DNA of 64,000 nucleotides from Kocuria rosea (lineage in GTDB: Bacteria > Actinomycetota > Actinomycetes > Actinomycetales > Micrococcaceae), in NCBI RefSeq assembly GCF_023715525.1, contig NZ_JAMBOG010000002.1, positions 186,001 to 250,000 on the forward strand. The letters are read 5' to 3'. Below are positions 1 to 9,832 of the stretch, piece after piece. The notes beneath the pieces were generated by a model. That model made no database searches and was not told the DNA's origin. It was given only the letters and a program-made list of their open reading frames with translations. The stretch's first letter is position 1. Each line of letters begins with the position of its first letter. The translations under genes were made by a program, and so were the position numbers.

Positions 1-1476
<1,476 letters not shown>

Positions 1477-1692
1477 CTAGCCATGCCGCGGCGCGGATCA
1501 CTAGACTCGGGCGGAGGTACGGCCGCGCCCGGTCGGCGACCGTCCGGCACGTCCGGAGGACGACGTCGGCAGCCGTCGCGGGAGACGGCCGGGACGTTCA
1601 CCGGCGGCGGGTCCGGATGCTGCTGGGACCGACACTGTGGGGACCGGGCAGAAGGCCCCCACGCGATCAACCATGGAAGAGGCGTATTCCCC

Positions 1693-4600
1693 GTGCCAAA
1701 TCAGCCACAGCACCTAATCCCTGAAGAATTCGCAGGTAACGAGTGGCTCGTCGACGAACTGTTCGAAAAGTACCAGGCGGACAGGAACTCGGTGGACGAG
1801 AAGTGGTGGCCCATCTTCGAGGCGATGAGCGCGGAGGACGGTGCGGGGCCGGAGCAGGCCTCCGCCCCGCAGGCCGCGCCGAAGGCCTCCACCCCCCGGG
1901 CCGCAGCCCCCCAGGCCCCCGCCGCGACGCCGGCCGCAGCCCCCCAGACCGCGGCACCGAAGGCGGCTGCACCCCAGCCGTCCTCCGCTCCCCGGGCCAC
2001 CGCCCCGCAGGCCGCGCCCACGACGCCGGCGGCCGCTCCGGCCCCCACGAAGTCCGGCGCCAAGGCCGAGAACCGGCCGGAGACCGACCACGGGGAGACC
2101 TCGGCGAAGAAGCCGATCCCCGCCCAGCCGTCCCGTCCGCGCGCCGCCGCCGCCGCGGCGCCCAAGGCGCCCGCCGAGGACACCGTCGTGAAGCTGCGCG
2201 GTCCCGCGAAGGCCGTGGCCGCGAACATGGACGCGTCCCTCACGGTGCCCACCGCGACCACCGTGCGCGCCGTGCCGGCGAAGCTGCTGATCGACAACCG
2301 CATCGTCATCAACAGCCACCTCTCCCGCAACCGCGGCGGCAAGGTCTCCTTCACGCACCTGATCGGCTACGCCGTGATCAAGGCGCTCGCGAACTTCCCG
2401 TCCCAGAACGTCGTCTACGACGAGCAGGACGGCAAGCCGGTCGCCATCCACCCCGCGCACGTGAACTTCGGGCTCGCGATCGACATCCCGAACAAGGACG
2501 GCTCCCGCAACCTCGTGGTGCCGAACATCAAGGGCGCCGAGACCATGAGCTTCCAGCAGTTCTGGACGGCGTACGAGGACATCGTCCGCCGGGCGCGCAC
2601 CAACGAGCTGACCATGGAGGACTACCAGGGCACCACCGTGTCCCTGACCAACCCGGGCGGGATCGGCACGGTCCACTCCGTGCCGCGCCTGTCCAAGGGC
2701 CAGGCCTGCATCGTCGGCGTGGGCGCCCTCGACTACCCGGCCGAGTACAAGGGCTCCTCCCCCAAGACCATCGCCCGCCACGCGGTGTCGAAGATCATCA
2801 CCCTGACCTCGACCTACGACCACCGGGTCATCCAGGGCGCGGGCTCGGGCGAGTTCCTGCGCCTGATCGAGTCGTACCTGCTGGGCGAGGACAACTTCTA
2901 CGACGAGATCTTCGAGGCCCTGCGGATCCCCTACGAGCCCGTGCGCTGGGCCGTGGACAACCAGGTCAACCCGGAGATCCAGGTCAACAAGGTCGCCCGG
3001 ATCCAGCAGCTCATCCACGCCTACCGGGTCCGCGGCCACCTCATGGCTGACACGAACCCGCTCGAGTACGTGATGCGCAAGCACCCGGACCTCGACATCC
3101 GCACCTACGGGCTCTCGCTGTGGGACCTCGAGCGCGAGTGGCCCACCGGCGGCTTCGGCGGCGCCCCCGTGCTGAGCCTGCGCACCATCCTGGGCCGGCT
3201 GCGCGACGCCTACTGCCGCACCCTCGGCGTGGAGTACATGCACCTGCAGGAGCCGGAGGAGCGCGAGTGGTTCCAGGACCAGCTCGAGCACGGCTACCAG
3301 AAGCCCTCCCGCGAGGAGCAGTTCCGGATCCTGGGCCGGCTCAACGCCGCCGAGGCGTTCGAGACGTTCCTGCAGACCAAGTACGTGGGCCAGAAGCGCT
3401 TCTCCCTCGAGGGCGGCGAGTCCCTGATCCCGCTGCTCGACGAGATCATCTCCGACGCCGCCGACGCCGGGCTCGCCGGCGTGGGCATCGCCATGGCCCA
3501 CCGCGGCCGGCTCAACGTGCTCACCAACATCGCCGGCAAGTCCTACGCCCAGGTCTTCCGCGAGTTCGAGGGCAGCCAGGACCCGCGCACCACCGAGGGC
3601 TCCGGCGACGTGAAGTACCACCTCGGCACCGAGGGCACCTTCACCTCCGACAACGGCAACGAGACCCAGGTCTACCTCGCGGCCAACCCCTCCCACCTGG
3701 AGGCGGCCGACCCGGTGATCGAGGGCATCGCCCGCGCCAAGACCGACGTCCTGGGCGCCGGTCCCGAGGGCGACGGCACCTTCCCGGTGCTGCCGATCCA
3801 GGTCCACGGCGACGCCGCGTTCGCCGGCCAGGGCGTCGTGGCCGAGGTGCTCCAGATGTCGCAGCTGCCCGGTTACGCCGTGGGCGGCACCATCCACGTC
3901 GTCGTCAACAACCAGGTGGGCTTCACCACCGCGCCGGCGGCGGCGCGCTCCTCGACCTACGCGACCGACGTCGCGCGGGCCGTCCAGGCGCCCGTCTTCC
4001 ACGTCAACGCCGACGACCCCGAGGCCGTCACGCACGTGGGCCAGATGGCGTTCGCCTACCGCCAGGCCTTCCACAAGGACGTCGTCGTCGACCTCGTGTG
4101 CTACCGCCGGCGCGGGCACAACGAGGGCGACGACCCCTCGATGACGCAGCCGCTGATGTACAACCTCATCGAGCAGAAGCGCTCGACCCGCAAGATCTAC
4201 ACCGAGAACCTCGTGGGCCGCGGCGACATCACGCAGGACGAGGCGGACCGGGCGCTGAAGGACTACCAGGAGCGCCTGGAGCGGGTCTTCGCGGAGACGC
4301 ACGAGGCCCAGACGTCCTCCATCCCGCTGGTCACCGGGGACTCGGCCGCGATCTCGAACATCGAGCGCCCCTCGGCCCAGCAGGCCGACTCCGGGGTGTC
4401 GATCCCGCGGTCCACGGCGATCTCCGCGGACGCCGCCCACCGCATCGGCCGGGCGCACGTGGAGGTCCCCGAGGGCTTCACGGTGCACAAGAAGCTGCAG
4501 AAGCTGCTGGAGCGCCGCGAGGCGATGACCCGCGAGGGCGGCGTGGACTGGGGCATGGGCGAGCTCATGGCCTTCGGCTCCCTGCTGATGGAGGGCATCC

Positions 4601-5565
4601 CGGTGCGCATGTCCGGACAGGACGTGCGGCGCGGGACCTTCACGCAGCGCCACGCCGTGTTCTTCGACGCCGGCACCGGCGCCGAGTGGACCCCGCTGAA
4701 CCACCTCGCCGGCGACCAGGCGCGGCTGGCGATCTACAACTCGCTGCTGTCCGAGTACGGGGTGCTGGGCTTCGAGTACGGCTACTCCGTGGAGCGCCCC
4801 GACGCCCTGACGGTGTGGGAGGCGCAGTTCGGCGACTTCGTCAACGGCGCGCAGACGATCGTCGACGAGTTCATCTCCTCGGCGGAGCAGAAGTGGGGCC
4901 AGCGCTCCTCGCTGGTCATGTTGCTGCCGCACGGCTTCGAGGGCCAGGGCCCGGACCACTCCTCGGCCCGGATCGAGCGCTTCCTCACGCTGTGCGCCGA
5001 GAAGAACATGGTCGTGGCGAACCCCTCGACCCCGGCCAACCACTTCCACCTGCTGCGCCGGCAGGCCTACAGCCGCCCCCGCAAGCCGCTGATCGTGGCC
5101 ACGCCCAAGCAGCTGCTGCGCCTGAAGGCGGCCGCCTCCCCGATCGAGGAGTTCACGAGCGGCACGTTCCGCCCCGTGATCGCCGACGAGGCCGGGCTGG
5201 ACCGGTCCGAGGTCACCGACGTGGTGCTGGTCTCCGGCCGGCTCTACTACGACCTCGCGGCCATGCGGGAGCAGAAGAAGGACCGCACCACCGCGATCGT
5301 GCGCGTCGAGCAGCTGTACCCGCTGCCGCTCGCGGAGATCCGGGAGGAGCTCTCCAAGTACCCGCAGGCCCGGATCGTCTGGGCCCAGGACGAGCCCGCC
5401 AACCAGGGGGCCTGGCCGTTCATGGCCGTGAACCTGGTGCCGCAGCTCGACCGGCCCGTGCGCCTGGCCTCCCGCCCGGCGTCGGCCTCCCCGGCCAACG
5501 GCTCGGCCAAGCGGCACACCGCGGAGCTGGAGACCCTCGTGCAGAGCGCGTTCTCGCGGGCCTGA
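1693..5565 (+). CDS. kgd: Multifunctional 2-oxoglutarate decarboxylase / dehydrogenase E1-E2 fusion
   Basis: 1290 aa, the size of actinobacterial Kgd (SucA) proteins. It catalyses the ThDP-dependent decarboxylation of 2-oxoglutarate in the TCA cycle and carries its own succinyltransferase domain in place of a separate E2. Residues 1-45 are the conserved N-terminal helix (NEWLVDELFEKY); 50-160 are an Ala/Pro-rich linker; about 165-400 are the acyltransferase core with the TYDHRVIQGA motif near residue 377; about 410-1290 are the dehydrogenase part, with the ThDP motif GDAAFAGQ near 706 and VVNNQVGF near 738. I chose GTG 1693 because homologous sequence begins there and GGAAGAGG lies 10 nt upstream; the frame is open far upstream, but that part is antisense to guaB1. 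The ATG at 1673 is out of frame. The activity probably responds to GarA-type FHA regulators, by family knowledge only. Confidence 0.97.
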   Translation: MPNQPQHLIPEEFAGNEWLVDELFEKYQADRNSVDEKWWPIFEAMSAEDGAGPEQASAPQAAPKASTPRAAAPQAPAATPAAAPQTAAPKAAAPQPSSAPRATAPQAAPTTPAAAPAPTKSGAKAENRPETDHGETSAKKPIPAQPSRPRAAAAAAPKAPAEDTVVKLRGPAKAVAANMDASLTVPTATTVRAVPAKLLIDNRIVINSHLSRNRGGKVSFTHLIGYAVIKALANFPSQNVVYDEQDGKPVAIHPAHVNFGLAIDIPNKDGSRNLVVPNIKGAETMSFQQFWTAYEDIVRRARTNELTMEDYQGTTVSLTNPGGIGTVHSVPRLSKGQACIVGVGALDYPAEYKGSSPKTIARHAVSKIITLTSTYDHRVIQGAGSGEFLRLIESYLLGEDNFYDEIFEALRIPYEPVRWAVDNQVNPEIQVNKVARIQQLIHAYRVRGHLMADTNPLEYVMRKHPDLDIRTYGLSLWDLEREWPTGGFGGAPVLSLRTILGRLRDAYCRTLGVEYMHLQEPEEREWFQDQLEHGYQKPSREEQFRILGRLNAAEAFETFLQTKYVGQKRFSLEGGESLIPLLDEIISDAADAGLAGVGIAMAHRGRLNVLTNIAGKSYAQVFREFEGSQDPRTTEGSGDVKYHLGTEGTFTSDNGNETQVYLAANPSHLEAADPVIEGIARAKTDVLGAGPEGDGTFPVLPIQVHGDAAFAGQGVVAEVLQMSQLPGYAVGGTIHVVVNNQVGFTTAPAAARSSTYATDVARAVQAPVFHVNADDPEAVTHVGQMAFAYRQAFHKDVVVDLVCYRRRGHNEGDDPSMTQPLMYNLIEQKRSTRKIYTENLVGRGDITQDEADRALKDYQERLERVFAETHEAQTSSIPLVTGDSAAISNIERPSAQQADSGVSIPRSTAISADAAHRIGRAHVEVPEGFTVHKKLQKLLERREAMTREGGVDWGMGELMAFGSLLMEGIPVRMSGQDVRRGTFTQRHAVFFDAGTGAEWTPLNHLAGDQARLAIYNSLLSEYGVLGFEYGYSVERPDALTVWEAQFGDFVNGAQTIVDEFISSAEQKWGQRSSLVMLLPHGFEGQGPDHSSARIERFLTLCAEKNMVVANPSTPANHFHLLRRQAYSRPRKPLIVATPKQLLRLKAAASPIEEFTSGTFRPVIADEAGLDRSEVTDVVLVSGRLYYDLAAMREQKKDRTTAIVRVEQLYPLPLAEIREELSKYPQARIVWAQDEPANQGAWPFMAVNLVPQLDRPVRLASRPASASPANGSAKRHTAELETLVQSAFSRA

Positions 5566-5689
5566 GCCCGTCCCCGGGCGGCGGGGGCCCGTGCCCCCGC
5601 CGCCCGCCCTCCCCCATCGAGTCCGGCGCCGGTCCGGGCCCACGGGCCGGCGCCGCTCGTGTCCCGATCCCCCGAGCAGAAAGAACGAC

Positions 5690-6289
5690 GTGGAGCAACG
5701 AAGGATCAGAATTGTCGCAGTCGGTGACGAGCTGCTGGCCGGCGAGGGCGACCCCCGGGCCCTCGGCTGGTTCGGGCGCGTCATGGCCCGGACCCCGCAC
5801 CACGTGGTCCCCGTCTCCGCCTACAACCTCTCCGCCCCCGGGGAGGGCAGCGAGTCCCTCAACGAGCGGTGGTTCGAGGAGGCGGCCCGCCGCTTCGCGT
5901 CCGGCCACGACAACCGCCTGGTCATCGCGCCGTCCACCCTGGACATCGACCTGAGCATCACGAGCGCGCGCTCCCGGCTCAACATGGCCAACATCATCGA
6001 CACCGCCTCGCAGCACAACGTGCGGGTGCTCGTCGTCGGGCCCCCGCCGACCCTGGACGCGGAGCGCAACCGTCGCATCGCGGACCTCTCCGCCGCGTAC
6101 GCGGACGTCACGACCCGGCGCAACCACGTCTACGTGGACACGTTCAACCCCCTGCAGCACCACGAGCAGTGGCGCAAGGACCTCGCGGCCAACCACGGCC
6201 GGCCCGGCCAGGCCGGCTACGGGCTCATGGCGTGGCTCGTGCTGCACCGCGGGTGGTACGGCTGGCTGGACCTGCCCGAGCCCCAGTGA
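5690..6289 (+). CDS. SGNH/GDSL-fold protein with altered catalytic residues
   Basis: 199 aa, cytoplasmic (no signal peptide). The overall pattern is that of GDSL esterases, starting VAVGDELLAGEGD and ending with a block-V-like NHGRPGQAGYGLMAWL. The nucleophilic Ser of GDSL is Glu (GDEL), the block-III GxND region reads PSTLDID, and the block-V DxxH reads NxxR, so none of the four signature residues is in its usual place. The gene is 124 bp downstream of kgd and on the same strand. GTG 5690 is chosen because the conserved strand starts eight residues later; the upstream ribosome-binding site is weak (AGAAAGAA). Function is unknown; annotation as a lipase would be unsafe. Confidence 0.75.
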   Translation: MEQRRIRIVAVGDELLAGEGDPRALGWFGRVMARTPHHVVPVSAYNLSAPGEGSESLNERWFEEAARRFASGHDNRLVIAPSTLDIDLSITSARSRLNMANIIDTASQHNVRVLVVGPPPTLDAERNRRIADLSAAYADVTTRRNHVYVDTFNPLQHHEQWRKDLAANHGRPGQAGYGLMAWLVLHRGWYGWLDLPEPQ

Positions 6290-6345
6290 CCGGCGGCCGC
6301 GGCCGGCCGCCCCGGCCGTCGGCGCGGCCACGGCCGGGCGTGTGA

Positions 6346-6351
6346 GACAAT
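6346..6351 (+). promoter_or_regulatory. Possible -10 element for the bL37 gene
   Basis: GACAAT about 95 nt upstream of the bL37 start, in a 157-bp gap after the SGNH-fold gene. No convincing -35 hexamer is seen. If used, it gives a GC-rich leader of about 90 nt. Confidence 0.3.
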
Positions 6352-6446
6352 GGCAGGCAGTGCCTCGTCCGGCCGCCGCTGACGCGGGAACGGGCGCCGA
6401 CACCCACGATCCGCCGCGGACAGGCCGCGGAAGACAGGAGGCTCGT

Positions 6447-6521
6447 ATGAGCAAGCGCGGACGCAAGCGCAAGGACCGCCGCAAGGGCGGCGCCAACCAC
6501 GGCAAGCGCCCCAACGCCTGA
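6447..6521 (+). CDS. 50S ribosomal protein bL37 (24 aa, actinobacterial)
   Basis: A 24-residue, highly basic peptide (starts MSKRGRKRKDRRKGG, ends NHGKRPNA). This matches the very small actinobacterial large-subunit protein bL37, known from mycobacterial ribosome structures and often missed by gene finders. A perfect AGGAGG lies 5 nt upstream of the ATG. Eleven of 24 residues are Lys or Arg, fitting an rRNA-embedded peptide. It stands alone between the SGNH-fold gene and a strong hairpin at 6553-6587, convergent with rsrA. In mycobacteria bL37 is likewise encoded as a stand-alone tiny gene. Confidence 0.9.
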   Translation: MSKRGRKRKDRRKGGANHGKRPNA

Positions 6522-6552
6522 GGTCCCCCGAGGACCCGGCACCGCCGTGACG

Positions 6553-6587
6553 AAGGGCCCCGGACCGCTCAGCGGTCCGGGGCCCTT
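6553..6587. terminator. Long perfect hairpin between bL37 and rsrA
   Basis: Two 17-nt arms, perfectly complementary, separated by one base (AAGGGCCCCGGACCGCT and its complement). It lies between convergent genes, so it probably ends transcription from both sides. There is only a TT after the stem, not a T tract. Confidence 0.75.
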
Positions 6588-6632
6588 CCGTCTCCGGCGG
6601 GTGGTGCCCCGCGGCGCCGCGGGGCGGGCGGC

Positions 6633-6899
6633 TCAGGCGGCCGGCGGGTCGTGGCGCTCGTCGTGGAGGCGGGCGAGGATGGAGATCCGCAGGTCCGCGG
6701 GCGCGGTCTCCGCGCAGGAGCGGCGGACCACCGAGCGGATCACGCACTCCAGGTCGTACTCGCGGGCGCACTCCCGGCACTCGAGGAGGTGCCCGTGGAT
6801 CTCGTCGAGGTCCTGGGCGGGGAGCACCCCGTCGAGGTACTCGTAGATCCGGCGGATCCTCTCGTCCGTGCAGCCTCCGAGGCTCTCGCAGTCGGCCAT
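6633..6899 (-). CDS. rsrA: Zinc-binding anti-sigma factor RsrA/RshA type
   Basis: 88 aa. The HLLECREC segment (H-x3-C-x2-C) is the redox-sensitive zinc motif of the ZAS anti-sigma family; a further Cys pair is present near the N-terminus (residues 4 and 9). In reduced cells such proteins bind and silence SigR/SigH; disulfide stress oxidises the cysteines, ejects zinc and frees the sigma factor. The start lies 2 nt after the sigR stop, so the two are co-transcribed and the anti-sigma is made in step with its target. Length and layout match the mycothiol-system anti-sigma factor of Micrococcales. Confidence 0.92.
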   Translation of the reverse strand: MADCESLGGCTDERIRRIYEYLDGVLPAQDLDEIHGHLLECRECAREYDLECVIRSVVRRSCAETAPADLRISILARLHDERHDPPAA

Positions 6900-6901
6900 G
6901 T

Positions 6902-7585
6902 CTACTTGTCCTTTTCCTTCTTCTTGGCCCCGGCCTTCTTGTCCCCGGTGGCCTTCGAGGTGTCGAAGCCGCGCTCCGCGGCGTAGTCGGCGAGCTTCTC
7001 GCGCAGCAGCTTGCGCCCGCGGTGCAGGCGGGACATCACCGTGCCGATCGGGGTGTCCATGATCTCGGAGATCTCCTTGTAGGCGAAGCCCTCCACGTCG
7101 GAGAAGTACACCGCCAGCCGGAACTCCTCCGGCAGCTCCTGGAGCGCGCGCTTGACGTCGGTGTCCGGGAGGTGGTCGAGGGCCTCGACCTCGGCGGAGC
7201 GCAGCCCGGAGGAGGTGTGGGACTCGGCGCGGTGCAGCTGCCAGTCCTCCACGGTGTCCGTGTTCGCCTGCTGCGGCTCCCGCTGGCGCTTGCGGTAGAG
7301 GTTGATGTAGGTGTTCGTCAGGATCCGGTACAGCCACGCCTTGAGGTTGGTCCCCGGCTTGTACTGGTGGAACGCGGAGAACGCCTTCGTGTAGGCCTCC
7401 TGCACGAGGTCCTCGGCGTCGGCCGGGTTGCGGGCCATGCGCAGGGCCGCGGCGTAGAGCTGGTCCACGTACTCCATGGCATCCCGCTCGAAGCGTGCCT
7501 TCCGGTCCTCGGTGGTCTCGGTGTCGACGTCGACGGGCGGCTCGGTCCGCGCGGGGACGGCCTCCTGCTGGTTCTGCTCGTTCAT
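6902..7585 (-). CDS. sigR: ECF RNA polymerase sigma factor SigR/SigH (thiol-oxidative stress)
   Basis: 227 aa. Sigma region 2 contains [18 protein letters not shown] and [16 protein letters not shown]; region 4 contains [20 protein letters not shown] and the HTH with [12 protein letters not shown], all very close to mycobacterial SigH and streptomycete SigR. The protein ends in an unusual Lys-rich tail ([12 protein letters not shown]). It directs thioredoxin and mycothiol redox genes, by family knowledge. ATG 7585 agrees with homologues; GTG 7588 directly before it is equally possible. No ribosome-binding site precedes either, but a TAGACT -10 box lies 5 nt before the GTG, suggesting a leaderless transcript. 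The frame stays open upstream past a strong AGGAGG at 7659-7664, so a longer isoform is possible. Divergent from the DoxX gene. Confidence 0.95.
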   Translation of the reverse strand: MNEQNQQEAVPARTEPPVDVDTETTEDRKARFERDAMEYVDQLYAAALRMARNPADAEDLVQEAYTKAFSAFHQYKPGTNLKAWLYRILTNTYINLYRKRQREPQQANTDTVEDWQLHRAESHTSSGLRSAEVEALDHLPDTDVKRALQELPEEFRLAVYFSDVEGFAYKEISEIMDTPIGTVMSRLHRGRKLLREKLADYAAERGFDTSKATGDKKAGAKKKEKDK

Positions 7586-7593
7586 CACCGACC

Positions 7594-7599
7594 AGTCTA
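7594..7599 (-). promoter_or_regulatory. Proximal housekeeping-type -10 box of sigR
   Basis: TAGACT on the minus strand, 5 nt before GTG 7588 and 8 nt before ATG 7585. This would start transcription at the start codon itself and give the short SigR from a leaderless mRNA. Confidence 0.5.
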
Positions 7600-7658
7600 C
7601 GGTGACCGTTCCCGTGCCCCGGGCGGGGGCGCGGACGTGCACGGCGGTGGAAATGGTG

Positions 7659-7664
7659 CCTCCT
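7659..7664 (-). promoter_or_regulatory. Strong in-frame ribosome-binding site upstream of the usual sigR start
   Basis: A perfect AGGAGG on the minus strand, 74 nt upstream of ATG 7585 and downstream of the SigR-type promoter. Four nucleotides after it comes ATT (7654, in frame with sigR, 23 extra residues); the next normal start in frame is GTG 7642 (19 extra residues, 16 nt from the site). No ATG is present here. It may support an N-terminally extended SigR. Confidence 0.45.
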
Positions 7665-7710
7665 CTCCCCCGGGGGTCCGGGCGCACTCCGGTCGGTGCT
7701 CCCCTGGCAC

Positions 7711-7737
7711 AACGGGGGACACGGGCCCGCGTATTCC
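7711..7737 (-). promoter_or_regulatory. SigR-dependent autoregulatory promoter
   Basis: GGAAT (7733-7737) and GTT (7711-7713) on the minus strand, separated by 19 nt, a perfect match to the actinobacterial SigR/SigH consensus GGAAT-N18/19-GTT. It would start a transcript about 120 nt before ATG 7585. The 313-bp sigR-DoxX gap holds this promoter, the two sigR elements above, and the DoxX promoter (TAGGAT at 7784-7789 on the plus strand). Confidence 0.8.
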
Positions 7738-7898
7738 CCGCGCACCCGCGGCCCCGGCTGGCCCGCCGCAGCCGACCCGTGGCTAGGATGGGACGAGCGG
7801 CGCGGTCCGCCGCGCCCGTCCCGTCCGATCCCATCCGGCCCCGTCCGGCCCCGTCCGGCACGGCCCCGCGGTCTGGCCGGCCGCAGAGGAGGAACCCC

Positions 7899-8438
7899 AT
7901 GAGCATCGTCCGTCGCATCGCCCGCCCGCTGCTGGCCACCGGCTACGTCGCCAACGGTGTCGAGAGCTTCCGCAGCTCGTCGTCCGCCGCCCAGCACCTC
8001 GCCCCCGCGATCTCCGCCGCCACGAAGGCCTTCCCGCAGGTCGGGCCCGCGCTGCAGAACCACGCCGTGGTGGCCCAGGGCCTGGCCGCGGCGCAGGTCG
8101 GCGCGGCCGTGCTCTTCGGGCTGGGCAAGCTGCCCCGCCTCTCGGCCGGGGTGCTCGTCACCACGACCGCGCTCAACGCCTACGCCGACTACCGCGCCGC
8201 CGAGGCGAGCACCGCGGAGCAGAAGGCCGCGCGGCGCAGCACCGCCTTCAAGAACTCCTCCCTCGTGGGCGCCGTCATGCTCGCCGCCGTGGACACCGAG
8301 GGCAATCCCTCGTTGCTGTGGCGCGCCGAGCACCTCGCGGGCGACGTGCGCAAGAGCGCCTCCCGGCTGGGCCGGGACACCCAGAAGCAGGTCGCCAAGG
8401 CCGAGAAGACGATCCAGCACTCCGTCAAGCACGGCTAG
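7899..8438 (+). CDS. DoxX-family membrane protein
   Basis: 179 aa. The N-terminus [20 protein letters not shown] and the pattern of four hydrophobic segments (about 8-22, 58-76, 80-98 and 120-135) are those of the actinobacterial DoxX family, inner-membrane proteins linked to redox homeostasis in mycobacteria. The C-terminal 40 residues are a charged cytoplasmic tail. AGAGGAGGAA precedes the ATG. It is divergent from sigR, and a shared redox theme is possible but only inferred. It is followed after 38 bp by aroA on the same strand. Confidence 0.8.
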   Translation: MSIVRRIARPLLATGYVANGVESFRSSSSAAQHLAPAISAATKAFPQVGPALQNHAVVAQGLAAAQVGAAVLFGLGKLPRLSAGVLVTTTALNAYADYRAAEASTAEQKAARRSTAFKNSSLVGAVMLAAVDTEGNPSLLWRAEHLAGDVRKSASRLGRDTQKQVAKAEKTIQHSVKHG

Positions 8439-8476
8439 GCGGCGGACCGACCACCGTGAACCCGTCGGAGGCCTCC

Positions 8477-9832
8477 GTGCCCACCACCCGTCCCGACGCG
8501 GCGGAGCCGGCCCAGCAGCACGAGCTGTGGCCGGCTCCGTTCGTCCGTCCCCGTCCCGTCGTCGCCTTGCTGACGGTGCCGGGCTCCAAGTCGCTCACCA
8601 ACAGGTACCTGCTGCTCGCCGCCCTCGCGGACGGCCCGTGCCGGCTGCGCTCGCCCCTGCACTCCCGGGACTCCCGGCTCATGGTCGAGGCCCTGCGCGC
8701 CCTCGGGGCGCAGGTCGAGGAGGTGCCCGGCGCCGGGGACTTCGGCCCCGACCTCGTGGTGACCCCCGCGCCGTGGGACGCCACCGAGCCCGTCACCGTC
8801 GAGTGCGGCCTCGCCGGCACCGTGATGCGCTTCGTCCCGCCCGTCGCGGCGCTGGCGCGCCGGCCCGTCACCTTCGACGGCGACCCCGCCGCCCGCGTGC
8901 GTCCCATGGGCCCCGTGGTCGAGGCCCTGCGGGGGCTCGGCGTGCGCGTCGAGGACGACGGGCGGGGCCGGTTGCCGTTCACGGTCCACGGCACCGGCGG
9001 GGTGCGCGGCGGGGAGCTCGCGATCGACGCGACTGGCTCCAGCCAGTTCGTCTCCGCCCTGCTGCTCGCGGGCGCCCGCTTCGAGGAGGGCCTGGTGCTG
9101 CGCCACCGCGGCGCGCACGGCCGCGGCGTGCCCTCCATGCCCCACGTGCAGATGACCGTGGAGGTGCTCCGGGAGCTGGGGGTCGCCGTGGACGACTCGG
9201 TGCCGGACGAGTGGCGGGTCTCCCCCGGCCCGGTCCGGGCCTTCGACGTCGAGATCGAGCAGGACCTCTCCAACGCCGGGCCCTTCCTCGCGGCGGCGGT
9301 CGTCACGGGCGGGCGGGTCTCGGTGCCCCGCTGGCCGGAGCGCACGACCCAGGGCGGGGACCACTGGAAGCACATCCTGCCGGCCTTCGGGGCGCAGGTG
9401 GAGCTCGCGGACGGGACGTTCACCGTAACCGGGCCCGAGGTCGTCACCGGCGTGGACCTGGACCTCTCCGAGGCCGGGGAGCTCGCCCCCACGGTCGCGG
9501 CGATCTGCGCCGTGGCCACGACCCCGTCCCGGCTGCGCGGCATCGCGCACCTGCGCGGTCACGAGACCGACCGGCTCGCCGCCCTGGTGGCGGAGATCAA
9601 CCGGCTCGGCGGGGACGCGGAGGAGACCGAGGACGGGCTCCTCGTGCGCCCGGCGACCCTGCACCGCGGCACGTGGTACAGCTACGAGGATCACCGGATG
9701 GCCACGGCCGGCGCGGTGGTCGGTCTCGTGGTGCGCGACGTGCTCGTCGAGGACATCGCGACGACCGCCAAGACGCTGCCGGAGTTCCCGCAGCTGTGGG
9801 CCGAGCTCGTGGGGACGGGCCGTGGCGCGTAG
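8477..9832 (+). CDS. aroA: 3-phosphoshikimate 1-carboxyvinyltransferase (EPSP synthase)
   Basis: 451 aa. It joins phosphoenolpyruvate to shikimate-3-phosphate in aromatic amino acid biosynthesis. Recognisable blocks are [19 protein letters not shown] (N-terminal substrate loop), [14 protein letters not shown] (the GNAGT-like loop), [29 protein letters not shown], and [17 protein letters not shown] plus [15 protein letters not shown] near the end. GTG 8477 is preferred over GTG 8456 because GGAGG sits 5 nt before it. It overlaps rsgA by 11 nt, so the two are coupled; aroA-rsgA is also adjacent in mycobacteria. Confidence 0.95.
   Translation: MPTTRPDAAEPAQQHELWPAPFVRPRPVVALLTVPGSKSLTNRYLLLAALADGPCRLRSPLHSRDSRLMVEALRALGAQVEEVPGAGDFGPDLVVTPAPWDATEPVTVECGLAGTVMRFVPPVAALARRPVTFDGDPAARVRPMGPVVEALRGLGVRVEDDGRGRLPFTVHGTGGVRGGELAIDATGSSQFVSALLLAGARFEEGLVLRHRGAHGRGVPSMPHVQMTVEVLRELGVAVDDSVPDEWRVSPGPVRAFDVEIEQDLSNAGPFLAAAVVTGGRVSVPRWPERTTQGGDHWKHILPAFGAQVELADGTFTVTGPEVVTGVDLDLSEAGELAPTVAAICAVATTPSRLRGIAHLRGHETDRLAALVAEINRLGGDAEETEDGLLVRPATLHRGTWYSYEDHRMATAGAVVGLVVRDVLVEDIATTAKTLPEFPQLWAELVGTGRGA

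Noticed and set aside
1673-1675. ATG 1673 as start of kgd
   Set aside because: It is out of frame with the conserved protein.
1714-5784. A 1356-codon minus-strand open frame across kgd
   Set aside because: It is a GC-bias shadow: Val/Arg/Gly/Asp-rich with no recognisable motif, while kgd on the plus strand has full family motifs.
6633-8432. A 599-codon minus-strand frame ending in the RsrA sequence
   Set aside because: Only its last 88 codons are a real protein; the rest is a shadow of sigR and the DoxX gene.
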